Assembly: GCA_902595745.1 (NCBI GenBank)
Contig: CACJRE010000004.1
Span: 1-53,411, forward strand
Length of the DNA: 53,411 bases
Source: an uncultured Pelagibacteraceae bacterium
Lineage (GTDB): Bacteria > Pseudomonadota > Alphaproteobacteria > Pelagibacterales > Pelagibacteraceae
Direction: 5' to 3'
In this document: positions 26,107-35,633 of the stretch, in pieces
Layout of the letters: the number at the start of each line of letters is the position of its first letter
Numbering within the stretch: the stretch's first letter is position 1
Translations under genes and position numbers: made by a program
The notes under the pieces: generated by a model
What the model saw: only the letters and a program-made list of their open reading frames with translations
What the model was told of the DNA's origin: nothing
Databases searched by the model: none

Positions 26107-27072
26107 ATGGATATGACTTTAGTATATACAGTTATAGGGTTTGCCCTTGCTGGATATAGCGTAATTGCTAACGACTCAATTCAAACACTTGGTACCTTTA
26201 TAGCTTCAAAAAAGAAGTGGTTTAAGTGGTACGTACTAGCTGGATCGGCATCAGCAGTTATGATTTTTGCGTTAGCTTGGGGGTGGTATGCGTATGATGG
26301 TGATATTTCTTACGGAAGATTAACTAGAATACCTTATCAAGAGATTCAATGGTATCATGCAGTAGCACCTGCAATACTATTATTATTAACGAGAATTGGG
26401 ATACCTGTATCAACGACCTTTTTAGTTCTTTCAGCATTTGCTTCAACCGTTGTGCTTGAAAAAATGTTGTTAAAAAGCGTTGTAGGTTATGGATTGGCAG
26501 CAATAGTTGCTTATATAGCCTGGATATTAGTATCAAAGTTCATTAATGAAAAATTTGATGAAGTAGACGAAAAATGGATAGGTTTTTGGAGAAATGCAGT
26601 ATGGGTTTCTTCAGGTTGGTTATGGTGGGTATGGTTATCTCACGATGTAGCTAATATTGCAGTCTATCTACCTAGACAATTAGACTTAACGTTGCTTTTA
26701 ATTGTTATGGCTTATTTTACTTCATTATTATTTTACATTTTCTACATTCAAGGTGGACCAATTCAAAAAGTTGTTCTTGAAAAAACAGGAACAAGATATG
26801 CAAGATCAGCTACAATTATTAACGTAATTTATGCTGGAGTTTTATTCTACTTTAAAGAGCTAAATGATTTACCGATGTCAACAACGTGGGTATTCGTTGG
26901 TCTATTGTGTGGTAGAGAGCTTGCAATATCTACAATGAACAAAGAATATAAATTTAAGTATGTCTTTCCATTAATTGGTAAGGACTTTCTTAAAATGATT
27001 TTTGGATTAAGTGTTTCAGTAGGTATCGTTTTAGCGATCCACTACATAATTATTCCAAATAATTGGTTTTAA
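26107..27072 (+). CDS. Divergent PiT-like (PHO4-type) inorganic anion permease
   Basis: The 321-residue integral membrane protein has about ten hydrophobic helices. It contains two copies of motifs resembling PiT phosphate permeases. In the first half, IANDSIQTLGTFIAS (residues 21-35) resembles the G-A-N-D-x-x-N-x-x-G-T-x-x-x-S signature and IPVSTTFLVLSAFAS the P-x-S-T-T signature. In the second half, SHDVANIAVYLPRQ and LPMSTTWVFVGLLCGRE repeat them. This supports a PiT relative with internal duplication, shorter and more divergent than phosphate-specific members. Family members carry phosphate or sulfate with a cation. The substrate cannot be read from sequence. Confidence 0.72.
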   Translation: MDMTLVYTVIGFALAGYSVIANDSIQTLGTFIASKKKWFKWYVLAGSASAVMIFALAWGWYAYDGDISYGRLTRIPYQEIQWYHAVAPAILLLLTRIGIPVSTTFLVLSAFASTVVLEKMLLKSVVGYGLAAIVAYIAWILVSKFINEKFDEVDEKWIGFWRNAVWVSSGWLWWVWLSHDVANIAVYLPRQLDLTLLLIVMAYFTSLLFYIFYIQGGPIQKVVLEKTGTRYARSATIINVIYAGVLFYFKELNDLPMSTTWVFVGLLCGRELAISTMNKEYKFKYVFPLIGKDFLKMIFGLSVSVGIVLAIHYIIIPNNWF

Positions 27073-27082
27073 ATAAATGTTT

Positions 27083-27113
27083 ATGGTCGTGTTATATTAT
27101 TTAACACGGCCAT
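27083..27113. terminator. Bidirectional terminator between the PiT-like gene and manC
   Basis: A 12-bp stem pairs 27083-27094 (ATGGTCGTGTTA) with 27102-27113, including one G-U or T-G pair, around a 7-base loop. The right arm lies inside the last codons of manC (...GRVK then stop), and the manC stop codon sits in the loop. It would serve both convergent genes. T-rich or A/T-rich sequence flanks both sides. Confidence 0.75.
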
Positions 27114-28302
27114 ATATATCCTGATATCTTACAATATCACTTTCCTTCAAAATTGATCCAATTTGAGCTTCAACAATTTTAACAGGTTTTTTTCCTGGAT
27201 TTTGAACTCTATGGATTGCTTCTAACGGAATGAATATATGTTCACCTGGTTTTTTAACAATTATGTCTTTATTAAGAGTTATTTTAGCATTGCCTTGTGT
27301 AACTAACCAATGTTCAGCTCGATGATGGTGTTTTTGTAAACTTAAAATGCCTTTTGGTTTTACATATAGCTCTTTAATTAAAAACTCTTTTCCTTCAAAT
27401 AGATTGGTATATCTGCCCCATGGACGGTAATAGACATTTTTTTTCTTTATATATTTGTTTTTATTTTTGTCATACATCTTCAAAATTTCTTTCCAACTAC
27501 CAAGATCTGACCAAGGAATGTCTAATTTGATAGCGTTAATTTGTTTGGTTTTTTCTAAAATTGCATAATCAAATGATTTTGCGGTCGCTTTTATAAATGA
27601 AGCTTTGTTTAGATAATATGTATTAGCATTATATTTTGCTTTGTTAACAGCATTTAAACAATTTTTGTAAGTTTTAGGCTGATATTTTTTAAAGTTATTA
27701 ATAATAGAGTCTTTTCGAAGATAAAACATTCCTGAATTCCAATAACCTTTATTTATTATAATTTGTTTTGCTCTAGCTTCTTTAGGTTTTTCAATAAATC
27801 TAGTTACCTTATTAATATTTCCTTTAATCTTTTTTGTTAAAAAATAACCATATTCACTAGATGGTGATGTTGGTTTTATACCAAATATAAATATATTATC
27901 TTTGTTAAGGTTTATTTTGTTTTTATTTATAGCCTTATTAAAAATACTCATCTTTTCAATTAAATGGTCTGCTGAAAAAAACATTAAAGGTTGATCGTTT
28001 GGAATATCTTTAATCAAAGCCGTACTTAATATGGCTGGTGCAGTATTTCTTTTTGCTGGTTCTAGAACAATTTTGTACTTATTTATTTTATATTTTCTAA
28101 GATGTTGTTTTATTTGTTTAAGATATTTTTTATTTGTACTTATAACTGGCGCATCAAATATTGATGCTTTTGTTCTCTCAAGTGTTTTTCCAAGTAAAGT
28201 CCAATTACCAAAATCAATAAACTGTTTTGCTTGATGATTTTTTGAATTTGGCCAAAGTCGAGTTCCAGCACCTCCACATAGAATAACTGGACGAATTTTC
28301 AT
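27097..28302 (-). CDS. manC: Mannose-1-phosphate guanylyltransferase / mannose-6-phosphate isomerase
   Basis: This bifunctional enzyme makes GDP-mannose from mannose-1-phosphate and interconverts mannose-6-phosphate and fructose-6-phosphate, for polysaccharide synthesis. The 401-residue protein has the nucleotidyltransferase signature CGGAGTRLWPNSKNHQAKQF (residues 9-28) and FIEKPKEARA with the second lysine. The C-terminal cupin domain shows PWGRYTNLFEGKEFLIKEL, LQKHHHRAEHWLV and PLEAIHRVQNPGK. Relatives run to about 470 residues; this one is compressed in the middle but keeps both halves. It shares one base with the ilvD stop and is last in the valS-ilvD-manC operon. Confidence 0.92.
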   Translation of the reverse strand: MKIRPVILCGGAGTRLWPNSKNHQAKQFIDFGNWTLLGKTLERTKASIFDAPVISTNKKYLKQIKQHLRKYKINKYKIVLEPAKRNTAPAILSTALIKDIPNDQPLMFFSADHLIEKMSIFNKAINKNKINLNKDNIFIFGIKPTSPSSEYGYFLTKKIKGNINKVTRFIEKPKEARAKQIIINKGYWNSGMFYLRKDSIINNFKKYQPKTYKNCLNAVNKAKYNANTYYLNKASFIKATAKSFDYAILEKTKQINAIKLDIPWSDLGSWKEILKMYDKNKNKYIKKKNVYYRPWGRYTNLFEGKEFLIKELYVKPKGILSLQKHHHRAEHWLVTQGNAKITLNKDIIVKKPGEHIFIPLEAIHRVQNPGKKPVKIVEAQIGSILKESDIVRYQDIYGRVK

Positions 28303-30020
28303 TAAATTTCTGAATAATCCTTAACTTCTTTTTTCTTACCAGGATGTGTTGGCGCTCCTAAATATGCTGGCCCTACTGTTTGGGCATACTTCCATAAAGT
28401 ACCAGATCCAAAGTCAGATTTTTTGGCTTTCCATTTTCTCTTTCTAGTAGCTAATTCTTTTTTAGAAAGCCTTACATTAATTGTTCCTTTTTTAGCATCA
28501 ATATCAATGATATCTCCATTACGTAGAAGCCCTAAAGGGCCCCCCAGAGCAGCCTCAGGGCCTACGTGGCCCACACAAAAACCTCTTGTAGCACCAGAGA
28601 ACCTACCATCAGTGATAAGAGCTACTTTCTCCCCTTTTCCCTGACCATAAATTGCACCTGTTGTCGATAACATTTCTCTCATACCTGGACCTCCAACAGG
28701 ACCTTCATATCTAATAATAATTACATCACCATCATTATACTTTCTGCTTTGAACAGCTTTCATCGCACTTTCTTCATTATCAAAGCATCTTGCTTTTCCA
28801 GTAAATTGTAATTTTTTAAGTCCAGCAACTTTAACAATTGCTCCTTCAGGAGCTAAGTTCCCTTTTAATCCAACTACACCACCTGTTGGAGATAATGGAT
28901 CTTTATAAGATCTCATTACTTTTTGTTTTGGATTAAATTTAATACTTTTTAAATTTTCTTTCATGGTTTTTCCAGTAACGGTCATGCAATCACCATGGAT
29001 ATAACCACCTTCATATAAAGTTTTAAGTAACATTGGAACGCCACCTGCTAACCACATATCTTTTGCTACATATTTTCCACCAGGTTTTAAATCTGCAAGA
29101 TAAGGTGTTCTTTTAAATATTTTTGCAACGTCCATTAAATCAAATTTAATTCCTGCTTCATTTGCAATAGCAGGTAAATGAAGACCTGCATTTGTAGATC
29201 CACCTGTTGCAGCAACAATTGTTGCGGCATTTTCTAAAGCCTTTTTAGTTACAATATCTCTTGGCTTAATTCCTTTTTTTAAAAGGTTCATAACCATTTT
29301 ACCACTTTCTTTTGCATACTTATCTCTTTCTTCATAAGGAGCGGGAGTTCCAGCTGAATAAGGTAATGCTAATCCAATTGCTTCAGATACACATGCCATT
29401 GTGTTAGCAGTAAATTGACCTCCACAAGCACCAGCACTAGGACAAGCAACTAATTCTAATTTTCTAAGTTCTGCAGCAGACATTTGGCCAGATGAATGTT
29501 TTCCAACCGCCTCAAATACATCAACAACAGTTACATCTTTACCTTTGTATCTTCCTGGTAGAATTGAACCGCCATAAATAAATACACTTGGAACATTTAA
29601 TCTAACCATAGACATCATTAATCCAGGTAAAGATTTATCACATCCAGCAATACCAACTAAAGCATCATAACAATGACCTCTAACAGTAAGTTCAGCGGAG
29701 TCTGCAATTACTTCTCTTGATATTAAAGATGATTTCATTCCTTCATGGCCCATTGCAATACCGTCTGTAACTGTAATAGTACAAAATTCTCTTGGAGTTC
29801 CTCCATTAGCTCTTACACCCTTTTTAACTGATTGAGCTTGTCTCATAAGGGCAATATTGCAAGGAGCAGCCTCATTCCAAGTCGATACAACGCCAACAAA
29901 TGGTTTTGCTACATCTTTTTCAGTTTCACCCATTGCGTAATAAAATGATCTGTGAGGGGCTCTATCTGCACCTAATGATGTATGTCTGCTTGGAAGTTTC
30001 TTTTTATTAAATTTTGCCAT
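28302..30020 (-). CDS. ilvD: Dihydroxy-acid dehydratase
   Basis: IlvD dehydrates 2,3-dihydroxy-isovalerate and -methylvalerate to the keto acids of valine and isoleucine. The 572 residues match the usual size. The iron-sulfur cysteines appear in [17 protein letters not shown] and [20 protein letters not shown], plus an N-terminal cysteine in AAPCNIALM. The C-terminal active-site stretch is [20 protein letters not shown] and [20 protein letters not shown]. It overlaps valS and manC by one base each. Pairing valS with ilvD places valine synthesis and valine charging on one message. Confidence 0.97.
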   Translation of the reverse strand: MAKFNKKKLPSRHTSLGADRAPHRSFYYAMGETEKDVAKPFVGVVSTWNEAAPCNIALMRQAQSVKKGVRANGGTPREFCTITVTDGIAMGHEGMKSSLISREVIADSAELTVRGHCYDALVGIAGCDKSLPGLMMSMVRLNVPSVFIYGGSILPGRYKGKDVTVVDVFEAVGKHSSGQMSAAELRKLELVACPSAGACGGQFTANTMACVSEAIGLALPYSAGTPAPYEERDKYAKESGKMVMNLLKKGIKPRDIVTKKALENAATIVAATGGSTNAGLHLPAIANEAGIKFDLMDVAKIFKRTPYLADLKPGGKYVAKDMWLAGGVPMLLKTLYEGGYIHGDCMTVTGKTMKENLKSIKFNPKQKVMRSYKDPLSPTGGVVGLKGNLAPEGAIVKVAGLKKLQFTGKARCFDNEESAMKAVQSRKYNDGDVIIIRYEGPVGGPGMREMLSTTGAIYGQGKGEKVALITDGRFSGATRGFCVGHVGPEAALGGPLGLLRNGDIIDIDAKKGTINVRLSKKELATRKRKWKAKKSDFGSGTLWKYAQTVGPAYLGAPTHPGKKKEVKDYSEI

Positions 30021-32647
30021 TATATACCCTTTATAGTTACTGATATCTTTTCAATATCATTCTTCAAATTATTATAATTAGTTTTTTCTTGTTCAACAAT
30101 CTCTTTTGGCGCTCTATCTACAAAACTTTTATTTTCTAATCTTTGAGATATTTTATTCATTTCTTCTTGAATTCTATTTTGCTTATTTGTTAAATTTTCC
30201 TTAATAAGTTTTAAATCAATATCTTTATCAAAATAAATCTTAAATAAGTCACCAGAAACGACCATAGTTGCAGCTGGTTTATCTAAATCACTACTTAAAA
30301 TATTATTTATTCTTCCTAGTTTTTTAAGGATAATTTCGTTTTCATTAATAAATTTTTTTTGGTTTTCATTAATATTTTTTATAGACATATCTATAAATGA
30401 ACCAGGTCCCACATTTAGCTCATTTTTAAAGGATCTAATTTCAGATATTATACTTATAATGTTTTCAACCTGTTCAGTGCTAGTATCTTTGTTAATTTGA
30501 CCAGTAGGCCAATTAGCAAACATCAAATAATCATTGCCAGATTTGTCAAATTTATTCTTAAGCCAAATTTCTTCAGTAACAAATGGTATAAATGGATGTA
30601 ATAGTATCAATATTTGCTTGAATATATAACTTGAAACCTTTTTAACTTCAGATTTGGCGTCTTCATTATCTGAAAATAATATTGTTTTTGATAATTCTAA
30701 ATACCAATCACAATAAGAGTGCCAAGCAAACTGATAAGCATTTTTTGCAGCTTCATCAAATCTGTAATCCTCTAAATTTTTTTCAATTTTAGATTTTGCC
30801 TCAATTAACTCAGCATAAATCCACTTATTAATATTAACGGATAAATTTGGAACTTTATCAATATCAGATAAATCACATTCATTTGTGATTAAAAAATTAT
30901 TAGCATTCCAAAGTTTATTTAAAAAATTTCTATATCCCTTAACTCTATCTTCAGAAAGTTTTACATCTGTACCAGGAGAAGCCATTGAAAGAAGAGTAAA
31001 TCTTAATGCATCCGCACTATATTTTTCAATCAAATCTAAAGGATCAATAACATTACCTTTAGATTTAGACATTTTTTGTCCCTTTTCATCTCTTACTAAT
31101 GCATGAACATAAATATCTTTAAATGGTTCTTTGTTTAAAAATTCTGTTCCAAACATGATCATTCTAGCAACCCAAAAAAATATAATATCAAAACCAGTAA
31201 CTAAAACTGAAGTAGGATAAAATTTTTCGACATAATCTTTATTATCTGGCCAACCTAATGTTGCAAATGGCCATAGACCAGATGAGAACCAAGTATCTAG
31301 CACATCCGGATCTCGAATTAAATTTTCTTCTTTACCGTAATGTTTATTTGCTAATTGTTTTGCTTCTTCCTCATTGATAGCTACAAAGATTTTTTTATCA
31401 GGTCCATACCAAGCAGGTATCTGATGACCCCACCAAAGTTGTCTAGAGATGCACCATGGTTCTATATTGTTCATCCATTGAAAATATGTTTTAGACCAAT
31501 TTTCAGGAAAGAAATTTGTTTTTTTAGAATTAACAACTTCTTTTGCTTTTACAGATAATTTTTCTGCATCTGCAAACCATTGCTCAGTCAAGAAAGGTTC
31601 TATAATTGAATTAGATCTATCTCCATAAGGAACTTTGTTTTTAATTTTTTCTTCTTTCACAAAAAATTCTTTTTCCTTAAGATTTTCTAAAATTCTCTTT
31701 CTGGCTTCAAATCTATCTAGACCAATATAATCTTTCGGTGCATTTTCATTAATTTTACCAGCTTCAGTAAATATATTAATAATTTCAAGATTATTTCTTT
31801 GTCCTACATCATAGTCATTAAAATCATGCGCGGGGGTAATCTTTAGTGCGCCAGTCCCTTGTTCAGGATCTGCATAATCATCTTCTATAATCTTAATTTT
31901 TCTACCAACAATTGGTATGGTAACTGTTTTACCAACAAACGATTTGAATCTTTCATCTTTTGGATTCACAGCGATTGCGGTATCACCCAACATTGTCTCA
32001 GGTCTTGTAGTTGCAATAGTTATAAATTCATCAGTTCCATCAATTGGATATTTAATATAATAAATTTTTGAATTAACTTCTCTTTGATCAACTTCAAGAT
32101 CTGAAATTGCAGTTTTTAGAACCGTATCCCAGTTTACAAGCTTTTTATCTTTGTAAATTAAGTTTTTATTATAAAGATCTACAAAAACTTTAATTACTGA
32201 TTTAGATAAATTTTCATCCATTGTGAAAGCATTACGAGACCAATCACAAGAACATCCTAATTTTTTAAGTTGATTAATAATTATGTCACCATACTGTTCT
32301 TTCCATTCCCATACTTTTTCAATAAATTTTTCTCTACCAATTTCATTTTTATCAATTTTTTCTGTTGTAAGTTTTCTCTCAACAAGGGCTTGGGTAGCGA
32401 TACCAGCATGATCAGTTCCAGGTTGCCATAAGGTTTCAAAATTATTCATTCGATGATATCTAACTAATAAATCTTGAATTGAATTATTCAAAGCATGCCC
32501 CATATGAAGGCTACCCGTTACATTAGGGGGTGGTATTACAATTGAAAATTTTTTTGAATTTTCTTTAGGTTTAAAAAGATTATTTTTTTCCCAATAAGCA
32601 TAAATCTTATCTTCAACATCAGAATGTATATATTTATCGCTACTCAT
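30020..32647 (-). CDS. valS: Valyl-tRNA synthetase
   Basis: ValS charges tRNA-Val and edits mischarged threonine. The 875-residue class I enzyme has the HIGH-like motif in [20 protein letters not shown] (about residues 39-58), the editing-domain stretch [20 protein letters not shown], and the tryptophan-rich [16 protein letters not shown]. The KMSKS motif lies in [20 protein letters not shown]. The C-terminal coiled coil that holds the tRNA is present ([20 protein letters not shown]). It is the first gene of the leftward operon with ilvD and manC; its promoter must lie in 32648-32769. Confidence 0.97.
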   Translation of the reverse strand: MSSDKYIHSDVEDKIYAYWEKNNLFKPKENSKKFSIVIPPPNVTGSLHMGHALNNSIQDLLVRYHRMNNFETLWQPGTDHAGIATQALVERKLTTEKIDKNEIGREKFIEKVWEWKEQYGDIIINQLKKLGCSCDWSRNAFTMDENLSKSVIKVFVDLYNKNLIYKDKKLVNWDTVLKTAISDLEVDQREVNSKIYYIKYPIDGTDEFITIATTRPETMLGDTAIAVNPKDERFKSFVGKTVTIPIVGRKIKIIEDDYADPEQGTGALKITPAHDFNDYDVGQRNNLEIINIFTEAGKINENAPKDYIGLDRFEARKRILENLKEKEFFVKEEKIKNKVPYGDRSNSIIEPFLTEQWFADAEKLSVKAKEVVNSKKTNFFPENWSKTYFQWMNNIEPWCISRQLWWGHQIPAWYGPDKKIFVAINEEEAKQLANKHYGKEENLIRDPDVLDTWFSSGLWPFATLGWPDNKDYVEKFYPTSVLVTGFDIIFFWVARMIMFGTEFLNKEPFKDIYVHALVRDEKGQKMSKSKGNVIDPLDLIEKYSADALRFTLLSMASPGTDVKLSEDRVKGYRNFLNKLWNANNFLITNECDLSDIDKVPNLSVNINKWIYAELIEAKSKIEKNLEDYRFDEAAKNAYQFAWHSYCDWYLELSKTILFSDNEDAKSEVKKVSSYIFKQILILLHPFIPFVTEEIWLKNKFDKSGNDYLMFANWPTGQINKDTSTEQVENIISIISEIRSFKNELNVGPGSFIDMSIKNINENQKKFINENEIILKKLGRINNILSSDLDKPAATMVVSGDLFKIYFDKDIDLKLIKENLTNKQNRIQEEMNKISQRLENKSFVDRAPKEIVEQEKTNYNNLKNDIEKISVTIKGI

Positions 32648-32672
32648 GGTGAGTAAAGTTTATAATTTAATA

Positions 32673-32700
32673 ATCTAAATTAACAATAATGAATTTAGAT
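32673..32700. promoter_or_regulatory. Perfect inverted repeat upstream of valS
   Basis: ATCTAAATT at 32673-32681 is exactly mirrored by AATTTAGAT at 32692-32700 around a 10-base centre. It sits 26 bases before the valS start codon (leftward) and 70 bases before tRNA-Cys (rightward). It could be a repressor operator or, in the valS leader, an A/U-rich hairpin. There is no T-box-like sequence. Chance occurrence in AT-rich DNA is possible. Confidence 0.35.
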
Positions 32701-32769
32701 CGTTATTTAATAGACTAATGAGAAAAATTTAATATAAAAAGGCATCTGAAGCTATTAGCTATACAAGAT

Positions 32770-32843
32770 GGCAACGTGGCGGAATGGTTACGCAGAGGAT
32801 TGCAAATCCTTGTATCCCGGTTCGATTCCGGGCGTTGCCTCCA
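32770..32843 (+). tRNA. trnC: tRNA-Cys (GCA anticodon)
   Basis: A 74-base cloverleaf with acceptor GGCAACG pairing CGTTGCC, anticodon stem GAGGA/TCCTT around loop TTGCAAA (anticodon GCA), and T-arm with GGTTCGATTCC. The discriminator base is T (U73), the main identity element for cysteinyl-tRNA synthetase. The CCA end is encoded. It lies 50 bases before tRNA-Asn on the same strand and is probably cotranscribed with it. Confidence 0.97.
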
Positions 32844-32893
32844 AAAAAAATCTTGTTTTAGTTCTAAAAAAAAGTAAGTTGAGTTTTTTACAT

Positions 32894-32969
32894 TCCTCGG
32901 TAGCTCAGTTGGTAGAGCAGTTGACTGTTAATCAATTGGTCGCAGGTTCGAGTCCTGCCCGAGGAGCCA
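32894..32969 (+). tRNA. trnN: tRNA-Asn (GTT anticodon)
   Basis: A 76-base cloverleaf with acceptor TCCTCGG pairing CCGAGGA, D-arm TAGCTCAGTTGGTAGAGCA, anticodon loop around GTT in CTGTTAATC, and T-arm AGGTTCGAGTCCT. The discriminator is G and the CCA end is encoded. It follows tRNA-Cys. Downstream sequence is A-rich with no strong hairpin. Confidence 0.97.
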
Positions 32970-33061
32970 AAAAAAATTATCCTTAATTTAATTTGAAAAT
33001 TTTCTTATTAATTTTTATGATTGATCTTACAAACTTAGAATTTGGGGTCTTAAAAAATAAA

Positions 33062-33433
33062 TTATACTGCTTTTGAAATTCCTGTTCCTGAAATTTGTAA
33101 AGATTTATTAAATTTAAGTTTTTGGTCGGCACTAAGTTCAGAATATAATTTTGTTAAAAAATTATAATTCACATTCATGTGACCTTCTTGAGATTTTTCT
33201 AAATTGATTAGGTATTCTGAAAAATCTTCAAAGAAATAATTAATTGGAACTTTTAAATAATTTGATAACTGAAGTAATCTAATTGAACTTACTCCATTTG
33301 TCCCTTTTTCATATTTTTGAATTTGTTGAAATGTAACGTTAATTGCTTTTGCAACTTTAGTTTGAGTTAGGCCTAAAGCTAATCTTCTTAGTTTAAGCTT
33401 ATTGCCCAAGTGTTTGTTGAAATTATCTTCCAT
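33062..33433 (-). CDS. XRE-family DNA-binding regulator
   Basis: The 123-residue protein carries an N-terminal Cro/C1-type helix-turn-helix at about residues 9-67: LGNKLKLRRLALGLTQTKVA, INVTFQQIQKYEKGTNGVSS, then the scaffold RLLQLSNYLKVPINYFFEDF. The remaining 50 residues have no recognised domain. Single-domain regulators of this design are common in alphaproteobacteria. Targets are unknown. A hairpin covers its own start codon and Shine-Dalgarno sequence, which suggests control of its own synthesis. It lies between the tRNA pair and the aap operon with 188 bp to aapP, where I see no clear terminator. Confidence 0.85.
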   Translation of the reverse strand: MEDNFNKHLGNKLKLRRLALGLTQTKVAKAINVTFQQIQKYEKGTNGVSSIRLLQLSNYLKVPINYFFEDFSEYLINLEKSQEGHMNVNYNFLTKLYSELSADQKLKFNKSLQISGTGISKAV

Positions 33434-33449
33434 TAAGACCCCTCTTAAT
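33432..33449 (-). promoter_or_regulatory. Hairpin or operator over the start of the XRE regulator
   Basis: ATTAAGA (33432-33438) and TCTTAAT (33443-33449) form a perfect 7-bp inverted repeat around CCCC. Read on the transcribed strand, the loop is GGGG of the ribosome-binding sequence AGAGGGG and one arm runs into the ATG. The element could hide the ribosome-binding site or act as an operator for the regulator itself. Confidence 0.45.
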
Positions 33450-33621
33450 TAAATTATAAAAACATATTGAACAAATTTATTAGTGCTACTGCAATAGAAA
33501 AATTTATTTATTTTTTTATAAAAATTAAATTTAAGAAAATCATGTCAAGTATAAGTTGAATGCAAAAAACGAAAATAGGGATTGTAAAAAACAATTATTT
33601 AAGGTCAAAAATCTTAGTTTT

Positions 33622-34356
33622 TTATAAAATTTGACTTAAAAATAGCTTAGTTCTATCACTCTTAGGGTTGGCAAAAAATTCTTTGGTATCAGCTTTTTCT
33701 ACGATCCTTCCTTCGTCCATAAAAATCATACTATCTGCAACTTCTTTTGCAAAACCCATCTCATGGGTAACTACTATCATCGTCATACCTTCTTTTGCTA
33801 AATTAACCATTACATCAAGTACTTCTTTAATCATTTCTGGATCTAAGGCTGATGTAGGTTCATCAAATAACATAATTTTAGGTTCCATACATAAAGCTCG
33901 CGCTATTGCAACCCTTTGTTGTTGTCCACCTGAAAGTTGACCAGGAAACTTTTGAGCTTGATCTAAAATTTGAACTCTTTCTAAGTGCTTAAGTGCTAAT
34001 TCCTCTGCTTCTTTTTTTGGCATTTTTTTTACCCAAATAGGAGCAAGCGTACAATTATCTACAATTGATAAATGAGGAAATAAGTTAAATTGTTGAAAAA
34101 CCATGCCAACTTCAGCTCTGACTTGTTCTATATTTTTAGTATCTTCTGAAATTTCTGTGCCATCAACGATAATGTTTCCTTTTTGATGTTCCTCTAATCT
34201 ATTAATACATCTTATTAATGTAGATTTACCAGATCCTGAAGGTCCACAAACAACAATTTTTTCTTTAGCTTTAACTTCAAGATTAATATCTTTAAGAACT
34301 TGAAAGTCACCATACCATTTATTTACTTCTTTAATTTGTATAATTGAATCTGACAT
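33622..34356 (-). CDS. aapP: General L-amino acid ABC transporter ATP-binding protein
   Basis: AapP energises uptake of a wide range of L-amino acids. The 244 residues include Walker [13 protein letters not shown] (about 38-49), the Q-loop [11 protein letters not shown], signature [15 protein letters not shown], Walker [12 protein letters not shown] and switch histidine VVTHEMGFA, all of the polar amino-acid importer type. It is the last gene of aapJQMP, three bases after aapM. Confidence 0.96.
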   Translation of the reverse strand: MSDSIIQIKEVNKWYGDFQVLKDINLEVKAKEKIVVCGPSGSGKSTLIRCINRLEEHQKGNIIVDGTEISEDTKNIEQVRAEVGMVFQQFNLFPHLSIVDNCTLAPIWVKKMPKKEAEELALKHLERVQILDQAQKFPGQLSGGQQQRVAIARALCMEPKIMLFDEPTSALDPEMIKEVLDVMVNLAKEGMTMIVVTHEMGFAKEVADSMIFMDEGRIVEKADTKEFFANPKSDRTKLFLSQIL

Positions 34357-34359
34357 AAT

Positions 34360-35631
34360 TTATCTATCTGTTTTAAATTTTAATTCTAATTTTTGACTAT
34401 ATTTACTCATACTGTAGCAAATAATCCAGAATATTATTCCAGCAAAAACGTAACCTTCCATTGAAAATCCAAGCCATTTAGGATTTGTTTTCGCTAAGTT
34501 TAACATTCCGACTAACTCTAATAACCCTACTACAAAGATTAATGGAGTATCTTTTACTAAAGCTAAGAATGTATTGGCTATTCCGGGAATAACTAATTTT
34601 AAAGCTTGAGGTAAAATAACTAATAAATGCATTTTCCAATATCCCATTCCTAGGGATTTTGCTGCATCGTACTGACCTCTAGGTAAAGCCTGAAGACCTC
34701 CTCTTATCACTTCAGCTGTGTAGGCTGCTTCAAACAATGTGATTGCTACTATAACTCTTATTAACTTATCTACATAAGTACCGTCAGGCAAAAACATAGG
34801 AAACATAACCGCAGACATGAATAATACTGTAATTAATGGTACACCTCTCCAAAATTCAATAAATGATAGTGAAGAATATTTTATGACACCTAGGTCAGAT
34901 CTTCTTCCAAGTGCTAACATCATTCCAATTGGAAAACAGAAAATAAGTGAAAAGAATGAAACAATAAATGTTAGGGAAAGTCCTCCCCAAGCACCAGTTT
35001 CAACCCACTCTAAACCAAATTCTCCTCCAGAAATTAAATAGTAAATAAGTAAAAATGAAATTATTGGTAAAAAGATAACATAATAAAAAGTTAAATATTT
35101 TTTAAACTTAGCTGGAAAAAAGTACCCAAGTCCCATTAATGTCAAAACAATTATGAATGTAGCATTAACTCTCCATTGCTCCGCATTAGGATACATTCCA
35201 TAAATAAATCTGTTAAACCATACTTTAATGTATACCCAACATGCTCCCCCACCAGTACAAGCTTCTTTTGTATCTCCTACAAAATTTGCATCTAATATGA
35301 ACCAATTAAGTAATGGAGCCACTCCAAAAATAATAAGAATAATAATACTTACACTTAAAGCTGCATTGAAATTGTTGGTATTAATATTTTTATTAATTTC
35401 ATCTAAAAATTTTATTCCAGAATATTCTATTCTTATTAAATGAAGACCAATCATTCCAAAAATTAGTGGTGTAAAGAAACTTATAAATCTAGGTAAAAAT
35501 CCTGTAATATTTTTTTCATAAAAATTATTTAAACAAAAATCAATTATCCCTAAGAAAAAAAATAAAGCTCCTAAAGCTAAAAACAAATTAAGATTTTCTT
35601 TATTTGGTTTTAAGAAATTTATATTGCTCAT
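34360..35631 (-). CDS. aapM: General L-amino acid ABC transporter permease AapM
   Basis: AapM and AapQ form the membrane channel of the general amino-acid importer. The 423-residue protein has extra N-terminal helices before the core, as usual for AapM. The HisM-type permease core carries WGGLSLTFIVSFFSLIFCFP, the long EFWRGVPLITVLFMSAVMFP and the EAA loop EVIRGGLQALPRGQYDAAKS-LGMGY. It follows aapQ by two bases. A periplasmic region contains the Cys pair EACTGGGACW. Confidence 0.95.
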   Translation of the reverse strand: MSNINFLKPNKENLNLFLALGALFFFLGIIDFCLNNFYEKNITGFLPRFISFFTPLIFGMIGLHLIRIEYSGIKFLDEINKNINTNNFNAALSVSIIILIIFGVAPLLNWFILDANFVGDTKEACTGGGACWVYIKVWFNRFIYGMYPNAEQWRVNATFIIVLTLMGLGYFFPAKFKKYLTFYYVIFLPIISFLLIYYLISGGEFGLEWVETGAWGGLSLTFIVSFFSLIFCFPIGMMLALGRRSDLGVIKYSSLSFIEFWRGVPLITVLFMSAVMFPMFLPDGTYVDKLIRVIVAITLFEAAYTAEVIRGGLQALPRGQYDAAKSLGMGYWKMHLLVILPQALKLVIPGIANTFLALVKDTPLIFVVGLLELVGMLNLAKTNPKWLGFSMEGYVFAGIIFWIICYSMSKYSQKLELKFKTDR

Positions 35632-35633
35632 TG

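Noticed and set aside
27091..27105. Zur-box-like GTTATATTATTTAAC near the manC end
   Set aside because: It resembles the zinc boxes but lies in the loop and inner stem of a convergent terminator, downstream of both genes, so a promoter role is implausible.
30885..31106. Plus-strand frames opposite valS and ilvD
   Set aside because: They are antisense shadows of strongly conserved coding sequence with no recognisable protein features.
32768..32986. 72-codon frame across tRNA-Cys and tRNA-Asn
   Set aside because: It is formed entirely by two clear tRNA genes and their spacer.
33434..33621. Possible small RNA in the 188-bp gap between the XRE regulator and aapP
   Set aside because: No GC-rich hairpin, T-run terminator or convincing promoter pair could be seen; the sequence is simply AT-rich.
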